A stretch of 64,000 bases of DNA from Coccinella septempunctata (taxonomy: Eukaryota; Arthropoda; Insecta; Coleoptera; Coccinellidae). The notes under the pieces are model-generated. The model was not told the origin of the DNA. It saw only the letters and a program-made list of their open reading frames with translations, and ran no database searches. Positions 1 through 11,562 of this stretch are shown here, piece after piece; position 1 is the first letter of the stretch; each line of letters opens with the position of its first letter. Location of the stretch: contig NC_058189.1 of NCBI RefSeq assembly GCF_907165205.1, forward strand, positions 53,346,270 through 53,410,269. Direction: 5' to 3'. The position numbers were made by a program, and so were the translations under genes.

Positions 1-408
1 TTCGAAAATTCGGCATCATCAATTTTCCTTTTATTTCCGAGAACAATGACCCAAAAATATCGGAAAAATTGCGGAATATAAATAGAGAAAAAAAACTCAA
101 CAATAAAAGTTGATTGAAAATCCTTGGAATCCAAAAACAATTTCTTGATAATACCTACCTAAAAGAAGCTCCCACATTTTCGGTGAAATCATCTTTTTTT
201 CCAATAGCCAATATTTTATTGGGAAATTTTAAATTATATTTACTACTTCTGGTAAATTAAAGCATATCAAGATTTTTTTTCTTTAATGATGACAAGTAGT
301 GAAGACACAATTCAGAACGCGAAGTATTTGAACTCCTCGTCGAAAGTTGAAAATGATATTGCATTTATTCTTTTTTACTCTTCAGAAAGTTGCTTTTGAA
401 ATATGTAT

Positions 409-1440
409 AAAGGGTTTGTCTTCAACTCGTACAAATTTTTTAACAGTAGATTCTTGAGATCATTTTTCATAATCGTCTCGGTTCAAAAGATACAGGCCAT
501 GAAAAAATATTATTTTTAGTTCTATCTAACAAACAATTTCATCGAATGAAATGAATTTCGGAATACATATAGTATTTCATTTACTTGATTGATCATTTCC
601 CAACACAAAAGAAATGCTCAGGTTTTTTAGTTTTCTCATTATGGCCATTACGTACCAAAAAATTACCAAAAATCCAATGAACCCAACTCTTGAAGCTATG
701 TTGGACCCTATCTTATGAATATTTGAACGTTTTGAAAAATAAAAGTATTCTTCATATTTTCTCGTATAATGCGCCGTTTTCGAGTAATTTTATGTTCAAA
801 AATTAAAAAGTATTTATGAAATTTGAAAAATTGGGTACTTTTTTCCTATACCATTTTTTTCGATTCGGCCCTGATAAAAAGATATAGCCATTTTAAGTTT
901 TCATACTAAGCTATGCCTTCCGAAACTAGCTAAATCTGAGACACTACACATCTGTCGATCTTTTTAACAGAGTTGTATTCAGCCAAAGTACCCAATTTTT
1001 CGAATTTCACAGATATTTTTAATTTTTTAACATCAAATCACTCCAAAAGGGCGCATTATACGAGAAAATATGAAGAATACTTTTATTTAACACAACGTTC
1101 AAATATTCATTAGATAGCGTCCAACTTAGTTTCAAGAGTTCTTTGAATTTTTATGGTACGTAATGGTCCTAATGAGAAAACTGGAAGACGCGAGGTAATA
1201 TCTTGTGTTGGAAAAAGATTCATCAAATAACTGAACAACTATATTCCTAAATTCATTTCATTCGATAAAACCGTTTGTGAGATAGAACTACTAAAAATAA
1301 CATTTTTTGCATGGTTTTTCAGCAGCCTGTATCTTTTAAACCGAACCGATTCGGAAAAAATGGTAAGAGAAAAAAGTGTTTCTTTTGACCTCGAGAATCT
1401 ACTGTTAAAATATTTGTAAGAGTCAAAGACTCACTCTGTA
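409..1440. mobile_element. Long-palindrome MITE, GGGTGAGTC-end family
   Basis: The ends are inverted (GTATAAAGGGTTTGTCTTCA on the left; a sequence ending GACTCACTCTGTATA on the right). The whole element folds back on itself with arms of roughly 430 bp each, meeting near 900-960. No coding capacity is seen. The same family occurs at 16195-16850 (partial) and as the outer shell of 21870-28637, and its decayed outer parts are at 39215-39330 and 39985-40050. TA dinucleotides at both ends suggest a Tc1/mariner-type TA duplication. The superfamily is inferred from the ends only. Confidence 0.7.
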
Positions 1441-2959
1441 TAATGAGGATGGAGAATAGGTATTAATTGGAAATTTTAAAATGAAAATCTATCAGTCCAT
1501 GCATTTTTTTCACAACCATTTTATTGAATATATCTCTCACTTTCAGGAAACACTGTAAAGGCATCCTTTTATAGGTATAATAAAATTCTGAAATAACAAA
1601 CGATAAAAATCATTAAAAATAAAATCTTGCATCTAATAGAAAAGTAAAAACTCTCTTTGAATAAAACATTATCACTTAATCCGTTTGGATAGAATTTAAA
1701 AATTGAAATTAATATTCAACCCCTGTATAAATACTTTTCAAAACGAACTACCAACAACTTCACAACTACCAATGAAAAACAAGTAGAACCTCCTAGATAA
1801 CACTGATGAAATTGTTGAAACAATTTGAAAAGGAAGTGTCCTTCCATACTTACAAGTTTCGAAATTAATAATCTATTCTCAAATTTTATAGTACTGGAAC
1901 TTCAGTCTAACTTTTTTTTGAAATCAACAAGTTCAACCTGATAATTTAAAATCAGCCCCAATCAGTAACGAAAAGGTCTCAAATCAACAACGCATTTCGT
2001 TTAAAAAAATCTACCTCCCTGTTATGTTGCCATGTAAAATATAGCGGTCGATTCAGTTAGACCAAAACTGTAAATCAGTTTAATTTTCGTTCTTAAAAGC
2101 TCAGATGAGATGATATTGTGCAGGCTCACTGTCGGTGAATAAATAAAGCTGCAAATAACTACAATTGATGGGGCCCAATACGACATTAAAATTATATATC
2201 AGGGACCTATGCTCGATGTTCCTATCCGGAAAAGTGTTGTTGTTCTTACTGCACTCCCCCACGGTGAAATCGGCGAAAAATTGTGAGACCCTTCTGTTGA
2301 ACAAGTCATGTGGGATCCTCAGACTCTCCTGGAACTCGAATTTTGATTTTTCCGGGTGAAACTGAAATCCGTAAAATGGATATTTCTTGTGCTCCATGAT
2401 GGATATGAATTTTTTTCCGTGAATATCCTCATTTCTCGTCACAATCCGCCAGATGTCAGTGAGGTTATTCTCATCTCGGTCAAACAGTACTTGTGGTAGT
2501 CATACGTTACGTTTTTATCCCTCAAATCTGACAGGATCTCTTTTGGGGTATCCTTGAAAACCCTGCTTTCACTGTAGTCTGAAAAAATAATGTTGAGTAT
2601 TTGGACTGTTTCTTCATTTTCAGGGCATCCCGAAATTGATTAAACAAAATTTGGTCACAGATTTTATATTTACCAGGGAGCAAAATTCTGGCAAAATGCT
2701 AAAACAAGAGTCTCCTAATTTTGTCTCGACAATCTGTGACCAAATTTTGTTGCATTCATTTGCGACATCCTCCATATTTGCCTGAATCCTTTCATATTCC
2801 CCGAAAGCGACCAAAAAGTTTTACAAAAAACTCAATTTGAACCTAATTATAGGCAACAATCACAATAATTATGCTTAAACAGGGCACCCAAATTAAGTTA
2901 AAGAATATATTATACGTAAAAAAATTGGACGTACAGTTTTTCTTCATATGTGTATCTGA

Positions 2960-4990
2960 ATTACATGGAAAAAATGTGAAGGGTGATTCTGAGGAAAAGT
3001 AAGGAGGGTAATTGATATAACTTTTTTTTTAAAACTCCTCGAAAGATTAACAAAAAAAGTTTTTCTTTTTTTATTTTCCTTTGTATTTGAGCTAAAGACA
3101 CGAAACTTGGTAAATATCATTTGTCAATGAAATTAATGTGTTGGAATTTTTTCAACCCTGAAATATGCTTAGAAAGGGTTGAAATAGTAAAACTCTAAGA
3201 TATAAACTTAAAAAAAAATATGGCTGAAAAGCCGAATTAATTAATACCTCAACTTTTTTATTCCTACAATGCTGGTATCGATACTATTGTTTTTATGATT
3301 GTCATTGCAAAGCACAAACTACTATACTCCATTCACATTTATTTTAACAGTCGGTTGGCCATGAAATAATTTTCTCAAGTTTTTGTAACTAGAACGGAGT
3401 AAGGTTGGCACTCATGAAATGTCGTTGATGTCATAACGCCGTTGCCACAACTAATATCAATTTTTATTACGAAAATGCCGAAAGTGATTGAAAAAAGAGG
3501 CAGGGTTTCGGAAAGTGCTATTTAGAATTCAGGTCCGCTCATTCAAATAGTTATACCCTGATATTCTAAAATCCACAATACGTCAGATGGTAGCGAACAT
3601 ATTCAATGTAAGAGAATTCATATAATATTTCATCTGAATCTAAACGACTTATATTTCAGCTGAATATTTCCACAGTCAGAAAGATTGTGAATGAAGAGGA
3701 TGACAAAGAATTTCCTTCTATTGGGAGACCCAAAAATGTGAAGGCATTTGAGAATTTTATGTTTGAGTAATCGTAGAATAAGTTCTCGAAAATTGATTTT
3801 TCTATTTTACATTTGACTTGTCCTATACATTGTAAATGTCTTAAGGTACCAATAAATACCTAATTATTATTATTATATCAATGTATTAAGATGAACAGCC
3901 ACAAATACGCGCCAGTTTTCCTGTTAATTGTTTACTCATGTGAAATTTTTGTTCGAAGGTGAAGTTCATCTTGACTTGAAACTTTAATTACTTTTACTTA
4001 TATTGATGCAAGATGATTTTCGTTGAAGAATTTAACATTCTTGTAATTATCTGTTAATTTCTTCGGGAGATACCCATTCCCAACCACTGCATCATATGCA
4101 TTTCATCTTCGGGTTAATATTTTTGAAATCTACATCTGATGTAACGTATTCAAACTTTAGCCAAAGAAGATAACGAACATTAACTCTCCTCAAGCTAGTG
4201 CATATTATGATATTATACTGCTCTCTTGTATTTTCCATGCAAATAACTGGATTTGGTATGCCTTCAATCAGTTTGTATAAACTTCAATTATATTCGTCAC
4301 ATATTTTCCGAAGAGATTCGACATTGTGATAAAATACGTAATAACAAAAACTTTTACGTAGAACGGGCAACATAGCGTTGATTTAAAACCCAAAAATGTT
4401 TTGACAAGTGTCATAACCCCACATTTTCGTACTATACAGAGTGAAATGTGTCGAATTTCCATGACCAACCGAATGCTAAAATAAAAGTGAATGGAATATA
4501 GATATTAAGGCAAAACACCCTCGATTTAGCTCATCTTTTTGAAAATGCATTGCATTTTTTTTTTCGTAAATGCTCAAGTTGTCAAAAAAACTGTCAGAAA
4601 TAAAAAAGTTAGTATATGAGTTGGGTATGGAGGGTACCCTCCATAGAATTGGGCTTTTCAGCCATATTTTTAAAAGGAAAATTTTCATCATAAAAAAAGT
4701 TGTAAGAAAAAATATCTTAGAGTTTTACTATTTCAACTCTTTCTGAGCATACTTCAGGGTTGAAAAAATTCCAACATACGTAATTTCATTGACAAACGAT
4801 ATTTACCAAGTTTACCAAGACTTTAGCTTAATACACTGGGAAAATAAAAAAGAAAAATATTGTTTTTGTTAATTTTCGGAAAAGTGTAACTTTTCCAGGG
4901 AGAGGTTTTTCAAAACCATTCATAACTAAAACCCACTTTAATTTACACCACAGAATCACCTTTTCACACCTTACATTTTTCTGAAAGGTT
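2960..4990. mobile_element. Foldback element with a 1.18-kb element in its loop
   Basis: The sequence at about 2975-3235 reappears inverted at about 4640-4965. Paired landmarks are AAATATGGCTGAAAAGCC (3218) with GGCTTTTCAGCCATATTT (4647), and AGTAAAACTCTAAGATAT (3186) with ATATCTTAGAGTTTTACT (4712). Outer blocks match around GGTGATTCTG and CAGAATCACC. The loop is occupied by the CAGTCGG-family element at 3323-4500. The intact GGH copy keeps only the right arm (about 43545-43690). Class unknown. Confidence 0.65.
3323..4500 (+). mobile_element. CAGTCGG-family element, copy 1
   Basis: The terminal inverted repeats are about 40 bp (TACTCCATTCACATTTATTT... on the left, its complement ending AGTGAATGGAATATA on the right), flanked by TA. 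Inside are a start codon with MPKVIEKRGRVSESAI then a stop (3476-3526), and an intron-like stretch ending TTATATTTCAG. This is followed by an exon-like reading frame (LNISTVRKIVNEEDDKEF..., about 3660-3768) and then an AATAAATACC poly(A)-signal-like stretch near 3851. The short peptide resembles the helix-turn-helix start of transposases of the IS630/Tc1 type, but that is an inference. Other copies are at 10325, 15027 and 27277 (inverted). Confidence 0.7.
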
Positions 4991-5670
4991 CCGTATTCGA
5001 AATTGAGTCTGATCTGATGATGAAATTAATTCCCTGAATATTTCTATTCATCCGAAAATGTGTACATTCATGTAATGTTGGGCCTAATTGAAATGAATTA
5101 CAACAAATGAATCAGATCAAGTCAGTGGCGCGAAATAAGGGGAGAGGCGTCGATGAAATGCCCTTATTACAAATTAATATAATATAAAATCATCATGTTG
5201 CAATTTTCTCAATATTTCTCACGAGAAACCTACTTGGGTCGAATTCCAATGGGAGCGACACCTTCATGGCATCACAACCAATTCGAATGTCCTTCCCACC
5301 AGCTGAGGCAAATGCTAATACCTGCATTCCTAAACAAATACCAATCAGGGGGTAATAGATTCCCCTATCATTAAGCTCCTCGGCTAACCGAAATATTATC
5401 TTAGCCGCTTCTGCATAGCCCTTCGATTCATTGAAGAAAGTTGCTCCTCCTGGAAACAGCATTCTGAAAAAATTCAATCTCTAACATACGGGTAATGAAG
5501 ATATATCGAAAACTTATGATAAAGCTCAACTGAGCAATGGATTTTACAGCTGAGGCTCTAAAAACATAGTATAAATACTACAGAGTAAGTAATACTACAC
5601 CATTTCCAGTTGTAATTCAGAAAGCATCAATTGAAATTCAGATTAATGAAGTTTATTTCAGTCAATTGTA

Positions 5671-7097
5671 CACTGCGCAAAAAAATTAACGCACATTCTG
5701 AAAATCTCAATTTTAATGAAAGTCAACTCTACATTGACTTTATAACTTATTTTTTATGTTCTCTCGGGAAGGTTTTGAACGAAACAAGACACATTAAATG
5801 GAAGAAAAATTCAGGATTTCACCGAATCTTATGTGAAAGAAGAGAAATGAACAATTTTCAAAATACTGAAATGCTGATAAGTGATTTAATACTTGGTATT
5901 TCCACCCCTTGCGTTAATTACAGCTCGGCAACGACGGTTCATACTCAAAATGAGTGATCTTAAAATATTCTGATCTAATCCTTCCCAGATTTCTCCGAGT
6001 TGGATTCCAAAGTCATTAAGAGTAGCTGGATGATTTTCTGAACTTCTCAGCCTTCTATTGAGGTTGTCCCAAAGCTGCTCAATCGGATTGAGATCTGGAC
6101 TTCTTGCTGACCATTCCATTCGAGAGACTTCAACCTCTTCAAGGTACTCCTGAACGATGCGCGCACGATGGGGTCTGGCATTATCGTCCATAAAAATGAA
6201 ATTTTCACCAATGTATGGGGCGAATGGCACTACATGCTCTTCAAGAATGTTCCTTATATACTTATCAGCATTCATAGCCCCATTATCAACGACCACTAGG
6301 TCTGTGCGAGCAGTCAAAGATATTCCACCCCATACCATAATCGATCCTCCCCAGAAACCAGTAGTATTCAGGAAATTGCACTGAGCATATCTTTCATGTG
6401 GACGTCTGTATACAAGGGAACGTCGATCACAATGGTAGAGGCAGAATCTAGACTCATCTGTGAAGAGAACTCTTTCCCGATCGGCCTCTTCCCAATGTAT
6501 ATGCTCTCTCGCAAAATCCAAACGCGCCCTTCGATGGGCTGGGGTAAGAGCTGGGCCTCTTGCCGCGACACGGGGCCTTAAATCATATTCTCTGAGGCGA
6601 TTTCTTATTGTCTGAGTGCTAATTTGTACCTCATGAGTTTGCTCGAGCTGAATTTGAAGGAGGCGAGCGGTTGCAAACCGTTGTCTCAACGAAGAAACTC
6701 TTAAGTAACGATCTTGAATGGCAGTTGTTACCCGTGGTCTACCCTGTCCTGGTCTTCGGACATTCATACCTGTCTCCCTGAATCGCTGCAACATTCTGGA
6801 CACACTTGTATGGGAAACTCCAAACCTTTCTGCAATTCTTGTGTATGTCCACCCTTCTTCTCGCAAAACTACCGCTTGAGCACATTCCTCTTGGGTCAAA
6901 TTGCGTGTTTCGCGTTGCATAGCGATCGAGTGTCGAAAATCAAACGGAAAAAAAACTATTGATCACATGAATTGATCGAGAACAACTGATTTTATATGCA
7001 TGCATAATTCTGATAAAAAAAATTATCATTGAGAACACCTTCAGTTGTAGAATAAATTTGAGATTTCCATAATGTGCGTTAATTTTTTTGCGCAGTG
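5671..7097 (-). mobile_element. Tc1-like transposon, copy 1 (intact transposase)
   Basis: The terminal inverted repeats start CACTGCGCAAAAAAATTAAC and end with the complement, and TA is present immediately outside both ends (5669-5670 and 7098-7099). The length is 1427 bp. Compared with the other copies it lacks about 120 bp between the transposase start and the right repeat (around 6960-7010), outside the coding region. It is shared with the insertion at 44410-45939, so it predates the GGH segmental duplication. Confidence 0.95.
5886..6920 (-). CDS. Tc1-like DD34E transposase, uninterrupted
   Basis: This encodes a 344-residue transposase that would bind the inverted repeats and cut and paste the element into TA sites. 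The N-terminus (residues about 1-120) holds two helix-turn-helix regions, with GWTYTRIAERFGVSHTSVSR in the first and a GRPR motif (about 60-63) between them. The catalytic domain shows D in VLFTDESRF, D in FMDDNARPH and E in SPDLNPIEQLW. The last D and E are separated by 34 residues, as in Tc1. The start codon is the methionine shared by all copies (MQRETRNLTQEE). It is the only one of five copies here with no stop or frameshift, at the normal length for the family, so activity is possible but unproven. Confidence 0.93.
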   Translation of the reverse strand: MQRETRNLTQEECAQAVVLREEGWTYTRIAERFGVSHTSVSRMLQRFRETGMNVRRPGQGRPRVTTAIQDRYLRVSSLRQRFATARLLQIQLEQTHEVQISTQTIRNRLREYDLRPRVAARGPALTPAHRRARLDFAREHIHWEEADRERVLFTDESRFCLYHCDRRSLVYRRPHERYAQCNFLNTTGFWGGSIMVWGGISLTARTDLVVVDNGAMNADKYIRNILEEHVVPFAPYIGENFIFMDDNARPHRARIVQEYLEEVEVSRMEWSARSPDLNPIEQLWDNLNRRLRSSENHPATLNDFGIQLGEIWEGLDQNILRSLILSMNRRCRAVINARGGNTKY

Positions 7098-7126
7098 TAT
7101 TTTTCAAATGTCGAAATAGTTATTTT

Positions 7127-7570
7127 CCTATCAAGTGCGGAAAGTGACACTTGCCCGCACGAAACTGCCGTTGCCCGAACGATGCGAAGCAGAGTTCAGG
7201 TAAGCAGTTGAGTGCGGGCAAGACACTTAACGCAAGAGTTAGGAACAATATTTTTTCTACAAGCGCTTGAAATATATAAATGTTTCCATTTCACGAAACA
7301 GATCATATCTCATTTGATTAATTCATATATAATGACAGACGTAATTCTGCATGTCATTACTATGGGTTTCTCATCGTTGACGTTCTGTGCATAGAAACAT
7401 GATAGAATTTAATTTACTCTATAATATTTGCGTGCGGGAAAAACCCCTGCTAATCCATTCCCGCACGCAAATGCGTGCGGGAAAGAAATAAGAGGCGTTT
7501 TTCCCGCACGTTTTCGGAAAGTGACTCTTTGCAACTTGGAATGCGTGCGGGAAAAAGGTTGAACGCGCAC
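7127..7570. repeat. GTGCGGG motif cluster with perfect palindrome
   Basis: This is a locally GC-rich stretch in AT-rich DNA carrying repeated TGCGTGCGGGAAA (about 7429, 7472 and 7540) and its complements. It includes a 26-base perfect hairpin at 7458-7483 with 12-base arms and a 2-base loop. GCGGAAAGTGAC-like sequence occurs near both ends (7137 and 7514), suggesting the two ends of an element or a regulatory repeat. No reading frame is convincing. 7571-8373 holds nothing further that I can identify. Confidence 0.5.
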
Positions 7571-8375
7571 GCTTGTAGAAAAAATTATTTTATTTCCCTT
7601 TTCAAATGGGAATAAGTTTCAAAGTAGATTTCTCTCAAACATATATGTAGCTTATATTACAATTTTAATGATACACCTATTTATTTTATATCAACAAACA
7701 CCTCACAGAATTTCATATATAAAATTATACCCCCACCCCAAAATAATTTCTGGAAGCGCCACTGCTGATGAAATTTCTAGATTTATTACAAGAAGACCTG
7801 CTCTTTCAGGAAAGGTGTAGCATTTATATCTACAATGATTTTTTTGGGAGATACGCGTGTCCAAATTCAATCTTCGAAAAATCCCGAAAAAGATGGGGTA
7901 AGAAGAAATCGTCTATATCGTACGGTGGCACCAAGATCGATTAAATTCCAGACAATTATTGAATACAATTCTCCTTAATTATTATTCACAGGCATTAAAT
8001 CCACCTTGTTTAGAATTTTTGTTTTGCGCCCTTAGCCCAATGGCAGTCAACGCCAATGGACGTGGACGTAATGATAGTAAAAAATATTGTTTTATAGTTT
8101 ATTGAATATTCAAAACGTTGCAGGTAAAATTATTTGATTGTAATGACAGTTTTACAATGTGAGCTCAATGTTGAAAGGATTAGTAAACTTAAGAAAGACG
8201 TTTACATACGTTTATTGCATGACCAACATTAGATTGATAACTCTCATAAAAATGTTGGAAAGTTTTCGATATACCTACTTGATCAACTGAAATAAAAATC
8301 AGCCCAGAGCACAATTCAGAAAAAATGGGGTGGAGAAGTTAAACCTAACTTTCTTGTATGGATTTTTATTTTATA

Positions 8376-9694
8376 CACTGCGCAAAAATATTAACGCACC
8401 TTATGGAAATCTCAAATTTATTCTATAACTGAAGGTGTTCTCAATGATAATTATTTTTATCAGAATTATGCATGCATATGTTATCCACTTTCAACGGTTT
8501 TCTTCAATACAGATATTTTTTCCCAGCAGGAATAAAAAAAGATGATATTATCAGATTTTGAATGTATTGGCTCCATTCTAAAATCAGTTGTTCTCGATCA
8601 ATTCTAGTGATCAATAGTTTTTCTTTTGTTTGATTTTCTACAATCGATCGCTATGCAACGCGATACACGCAATTTGACCCAAGAGGAATGTGCCCAAGCG
8701 GTAGTTTTGCGAGAAGAAGGGTGGACATACACAAGAATTGCAGAAAGGTTTGGAGTTTCCCATACAAGTGTGTCCAGAATATTGCAGCGATTCAGGGAGA
8801 CAGGTATGAATGTCCGAAGACCAGGACAGGGTAGACCACGGGTAACGACTGCCATTCAAGAACGTTACTTGATAGTTTCTTCGTTGAGACAACGGTTTGC
8901 AACCGCTCTCCTCCTTCAAATTCAGCTTGAGCAAACTCATGACAATAAGAAATCGCCTCAGAGAATATGATTTAAGGCCTCGTGTCGCGGCAAGAGGCCC
9001 AGCTCTTAGCCCAGCCCATCGAAGGGCGCCTTTGGATTTTGCGAGAGAGCATATCCATTGGGAAGAGGCCGATTGGGAAAGAGTTCTCTTCACAGATGAG
9101 TCTAGATGCTGCCTCTACCATTGTGATCGACGTTCCCTTGTATACAGACGTCCACATGAAAGATATGCTCAGTGCAATTTCCTGAATACTACAGGTTTTC
9201 GGATGAGGATCGATTATGGTATGGGGTGGAATATCTTTGACTGCTCGCACAGACCTAGTGCTCGTTGATAATGGAACTATGAATGCTGATAAGTATATAA
9301 GGAACATTCTTGAAGAGCATGTAGTTCCATTTGCCCCATACATTGGTGAAAATTTCATTTTTATGGACGATAATGCCAGACCCCATCGTGCGCGCATCGT
9401 TCAGGAGTACCTTGAAGAGGTTGAAGTCTCTCGAATGGAATGGTCAGCAAGAAGTCCAGATCACAATCCAATTGAGCAGGTTTGGGACAACCTCAATAGA
9501 AGGCTGAGAAGTTCAGAAAATCATCCAGCTACTCTTAATGACTTAGGAATCACACTCGGAGAAATCTGTGAAGGATTAGATCAGAACATTTTAAGATCAC
9601 TCATTTTGAGTATGAACCGTCGTTGCCGAGCTGTAGAGTTAACTTTCATTAAAATTGAGATTTTCAGAATATGCGATAATTTTTTTGCGCAGTG
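8376..9694 (+). mobile_element. Tc1-like transposon, copy 2 (broken)
   Basis: This is the same family as 5671-7097, in the opposite orientation, with TA at 8374-8375 and 9695-9696 and ends CACTGCGCAAAAATATT.../...TTTTTTGCGCAGTG. The transposase frame starts at 8653. It is disrupted by a deletion of about 20 bp near 8940, a frameshift near 9198, and a deletion that removes the last residues and the 3' spacer near 9635. Catalytic-domain blocks remain readable (VLFTDESR at about 9083, FMDDNARPH at about 9362). It is non-functional by itself, though its ends could be mobilised in trans. Confidence 0.93.
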
Positions 9695-9696
9695 TA

Positions 9697-10324
9697 TGTA
9701 TTGGATTTCTGTTCTCCGCACATGAAATCATGAAGTTTAAGATCCATTTCACGAGAAAGGTTGTGGCTGGTATTATTTTCTCGTCATTTTTTCACATGGA
9801 GTTGAGGGGATGCATGTAAAGGGAGAACCAAAACTTTGGGATGATTTTTATTTCATTTGCTCATGTATCAGATATTGTGCACAAAATCTTCCTATCGGCA
9901 CTGTACGGCAAGAAAAAACATACAAAATTAATATTGAACCGGAATTTTTCATCAATGAGTCCAACTCAATCGTTTGGACAATTTCCAGCAAAAATTAGGA
10001 ATTCACGAATATTCGGGTAAAACGATGAGAAATTATGCAATTATTATGAAAAGAGTGCAAAAAGTTTATCGAAGTTCGATAAATGAACTGGATGTACGAA
10101 AACTGTCAAAACGAAAAAGATTGTTGTTTTCAACTAACGAGGTCATAATTAAGAAATACCGGCTTTTCAAGTCTCCACAAAAAAGCATATATGTATATGT
10201 AGATATTTGTAGGAAAATACCATATTTTTTTACTTTTCGAAGTACGTTTATTGGTAATTAGAAGAAGTGTTGCTATTGCAAAAAGATGGGTAACATATTA
10301 CATATATTACATATTAATATATAT
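9697..10324. other. Intergenic stretch without recognisable gene
   Basis: Only short, compositionally unremarkable reading frames occur between the Tc1 copy 2 and the next element. I see no family similarity, RNA gene or long repeat here. Confidence 0.4.
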
Positions 10325-11562
10325 ATACTTCATTCAAATTTATTTTAGCAGTCGGTTGGCCATGAAATAATTTTCTCAAGTTTTTGTAACTAGAACGAAG
10401 TTAGGTTGGCACTCATGAAATGTCTTTAATGTCATAACGCCGTTGCCACAACTAATATCAATTTTTATTACGAAAATTCGAAAATGCCGAAAGTGATTGA
10501 AAAAAGGGACAGGGTTTCAGGAAGTGCTATTTAGAATTCAGGTCCGCTCATTCAAATAGTTATACCCTGATATTCTAAAATCCACAATACGTCAGACGAT
10601 AGCGAACATATTCAATGTAAGAGAATTTATATAATGTTTCATCTGAATCTAAAAGACTTATATTTCAGCTGAATATTACCACAATCAGAAAGATTGTGAA
10701 TGAATAGTATGACAAAGAATTTCCTTCTATTGGAAGACCCAAAAAAGTGGTGTTATTTGAGAATTTTATTTTTGAGTGAATTAATGCGAAAAGTATACTA
10801 CAGGATTTTTGATAAATGTCATCGGAGAATAAGTTCCCTAAAATGGATTTTTCTATTTTTCATTTGACTTGTCCTATACAATGTAAATGTCTTAAGGTAC
10901 TAATAAATACCTAATTATTATAATTATATCAATGTATTAAGATGAATAGTTACAAATACGCGCAAGTTGCCCTGTTACTTGTTTATTCATGTGAAATTTT
11001 TGTTCAACGGTGAAGTTGCATCTTAACTTGAAACTTCCTTCAACTCCTTTTACTTATATTGATGCAAGATGATTTTTGTTGAAGAATTTAACATTCTTAT
11101 AATTATCTGTTAATTCCTTCAGGAGATACCCATTCTCAACCACTGCATCATATGCATTTCATCTTTGGGTTAATATTTTTGAAATCTACAACTGATGTAA
11201 CGTATTCAAACTTTAGCCGCAGAAGATAACGAACATTAACTCTCCTCAAGCTAGTGCATATTATGATATTATAATTATACTGATCTCTTGTATTTTACAT
11301 TCAAATTACTGGATTTGATATGCCTTCAATCAGTTTGTATAAGCTTCAATTACTTTCGTCACATATTTTCCGAAGAGATTCGACATTGTGATAAAATACG
11401 TAATAACAGAAATTTTTACATAGAAGGGGCAACATAGCGTTGATTCAAAACCCAAAAATGTTTTGACAAGCTTCATAACCCCACATTTTCGTACTATACA
11501 GAGTGAAATGTGTCAAATTTCCATGGCCAACCGACTGCTAAAATAAAGTTGAATGAAGTATA
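10325..11562 (+). mobile_element. CAGTCGG-family element, copy 2
   Basis: The ends are ATACTTCATTCAAATTTATT and the complement ending TTGAATGAAGTATAG. It is colinear with 3323-4500 throughout, including the exon-like segment (about 10668-10780). Here the segment has GAATAGTATGAC in place of GAAGAGGATGAC, which creates a stop. The poly(A)-signal-like AATAAATACC is also present. It lies about 2.5 kb upstream of the CYP4 start. Confidence 0.7.

Larger units (their letters stand above)
2101..5463 (-). pseudogene. GGH: Gamma-glutamyl hydrolase pseudogene (copy A)
   Basis: Two exons are recognisable. One (5234-5463, minus) encodes the FPGGA loop and GICLGMQVLA with the nucleophile cysteine. The last exon (2101-2578, minus) encodes GFQFHPEK with the catalytic histidine and ends in a stop codon. 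Both closely match the intact copy at 40726-49835. It is judged a pseudogene for two reasons. The exons for the signal peptide and the next 17 residues are absent: the duplication stops in the Tc1 element upstream of exon 3, and nothing similar occurs up to 14 kb. The last exon also lacks about 10 bases near 2466-2480 relative to the other copy, which shifts the frame before the catalytic histidine. Its third intron holds a different set of insertions (2960-4990) from the intact gene. An unseen upstream exon supplied from elsewhere cannot be excluded, but the frameshift argues against function. Confidence 0.85.
80..7097. repeat. Segmental duplication, copy A (GGH pseudogene side)
   Basis: This block is colinear and highly similar to 38160-45940. 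Matching landmarks include the stretch around 100-190 (vs 38180-38270), the GGH last exon (2101-2578 vs 40726-41213), GGH exon 3 (5234-5463 vs 43968-44197) and a Tc1-like element inserted at the same place (5671 vs 44410). Similarity is absent to the left of about position 80 and stops on the right at the end of the Tc1 element, where the flanks differ. Lineage-specific insertions interrupt the match: 2960-4990 here, and 38480-39214, 39330-39985 and 41250-43549 in the other copy. Confidence 0.85.

Noticed and set aside
2620..2814. Minus-strand frame of 64 codons beside the GGH pseudogene
   Set aside because: It contains an inverted repeat (AACAAAATTTGGTCACAGAT and its complement) and has no family motif. 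It is better explained as repeat sequence.
5193..5477. A class I glutamine amidotransferase such as a histidine or purine enzyme
   Set aside because: GICLGMQ is common to the superfamily, but FPGGA, the signal peptide and the GFQFHPEK exon of the intact copy identify gamma-glutamyl hydrolase.
9810..10261. Two overlapping plus frames between the Tc1 copy 2 and the CAGTCGG element
   Set aside because: Low-complexity composition, no splice or family support, and one frame overlaps the other.
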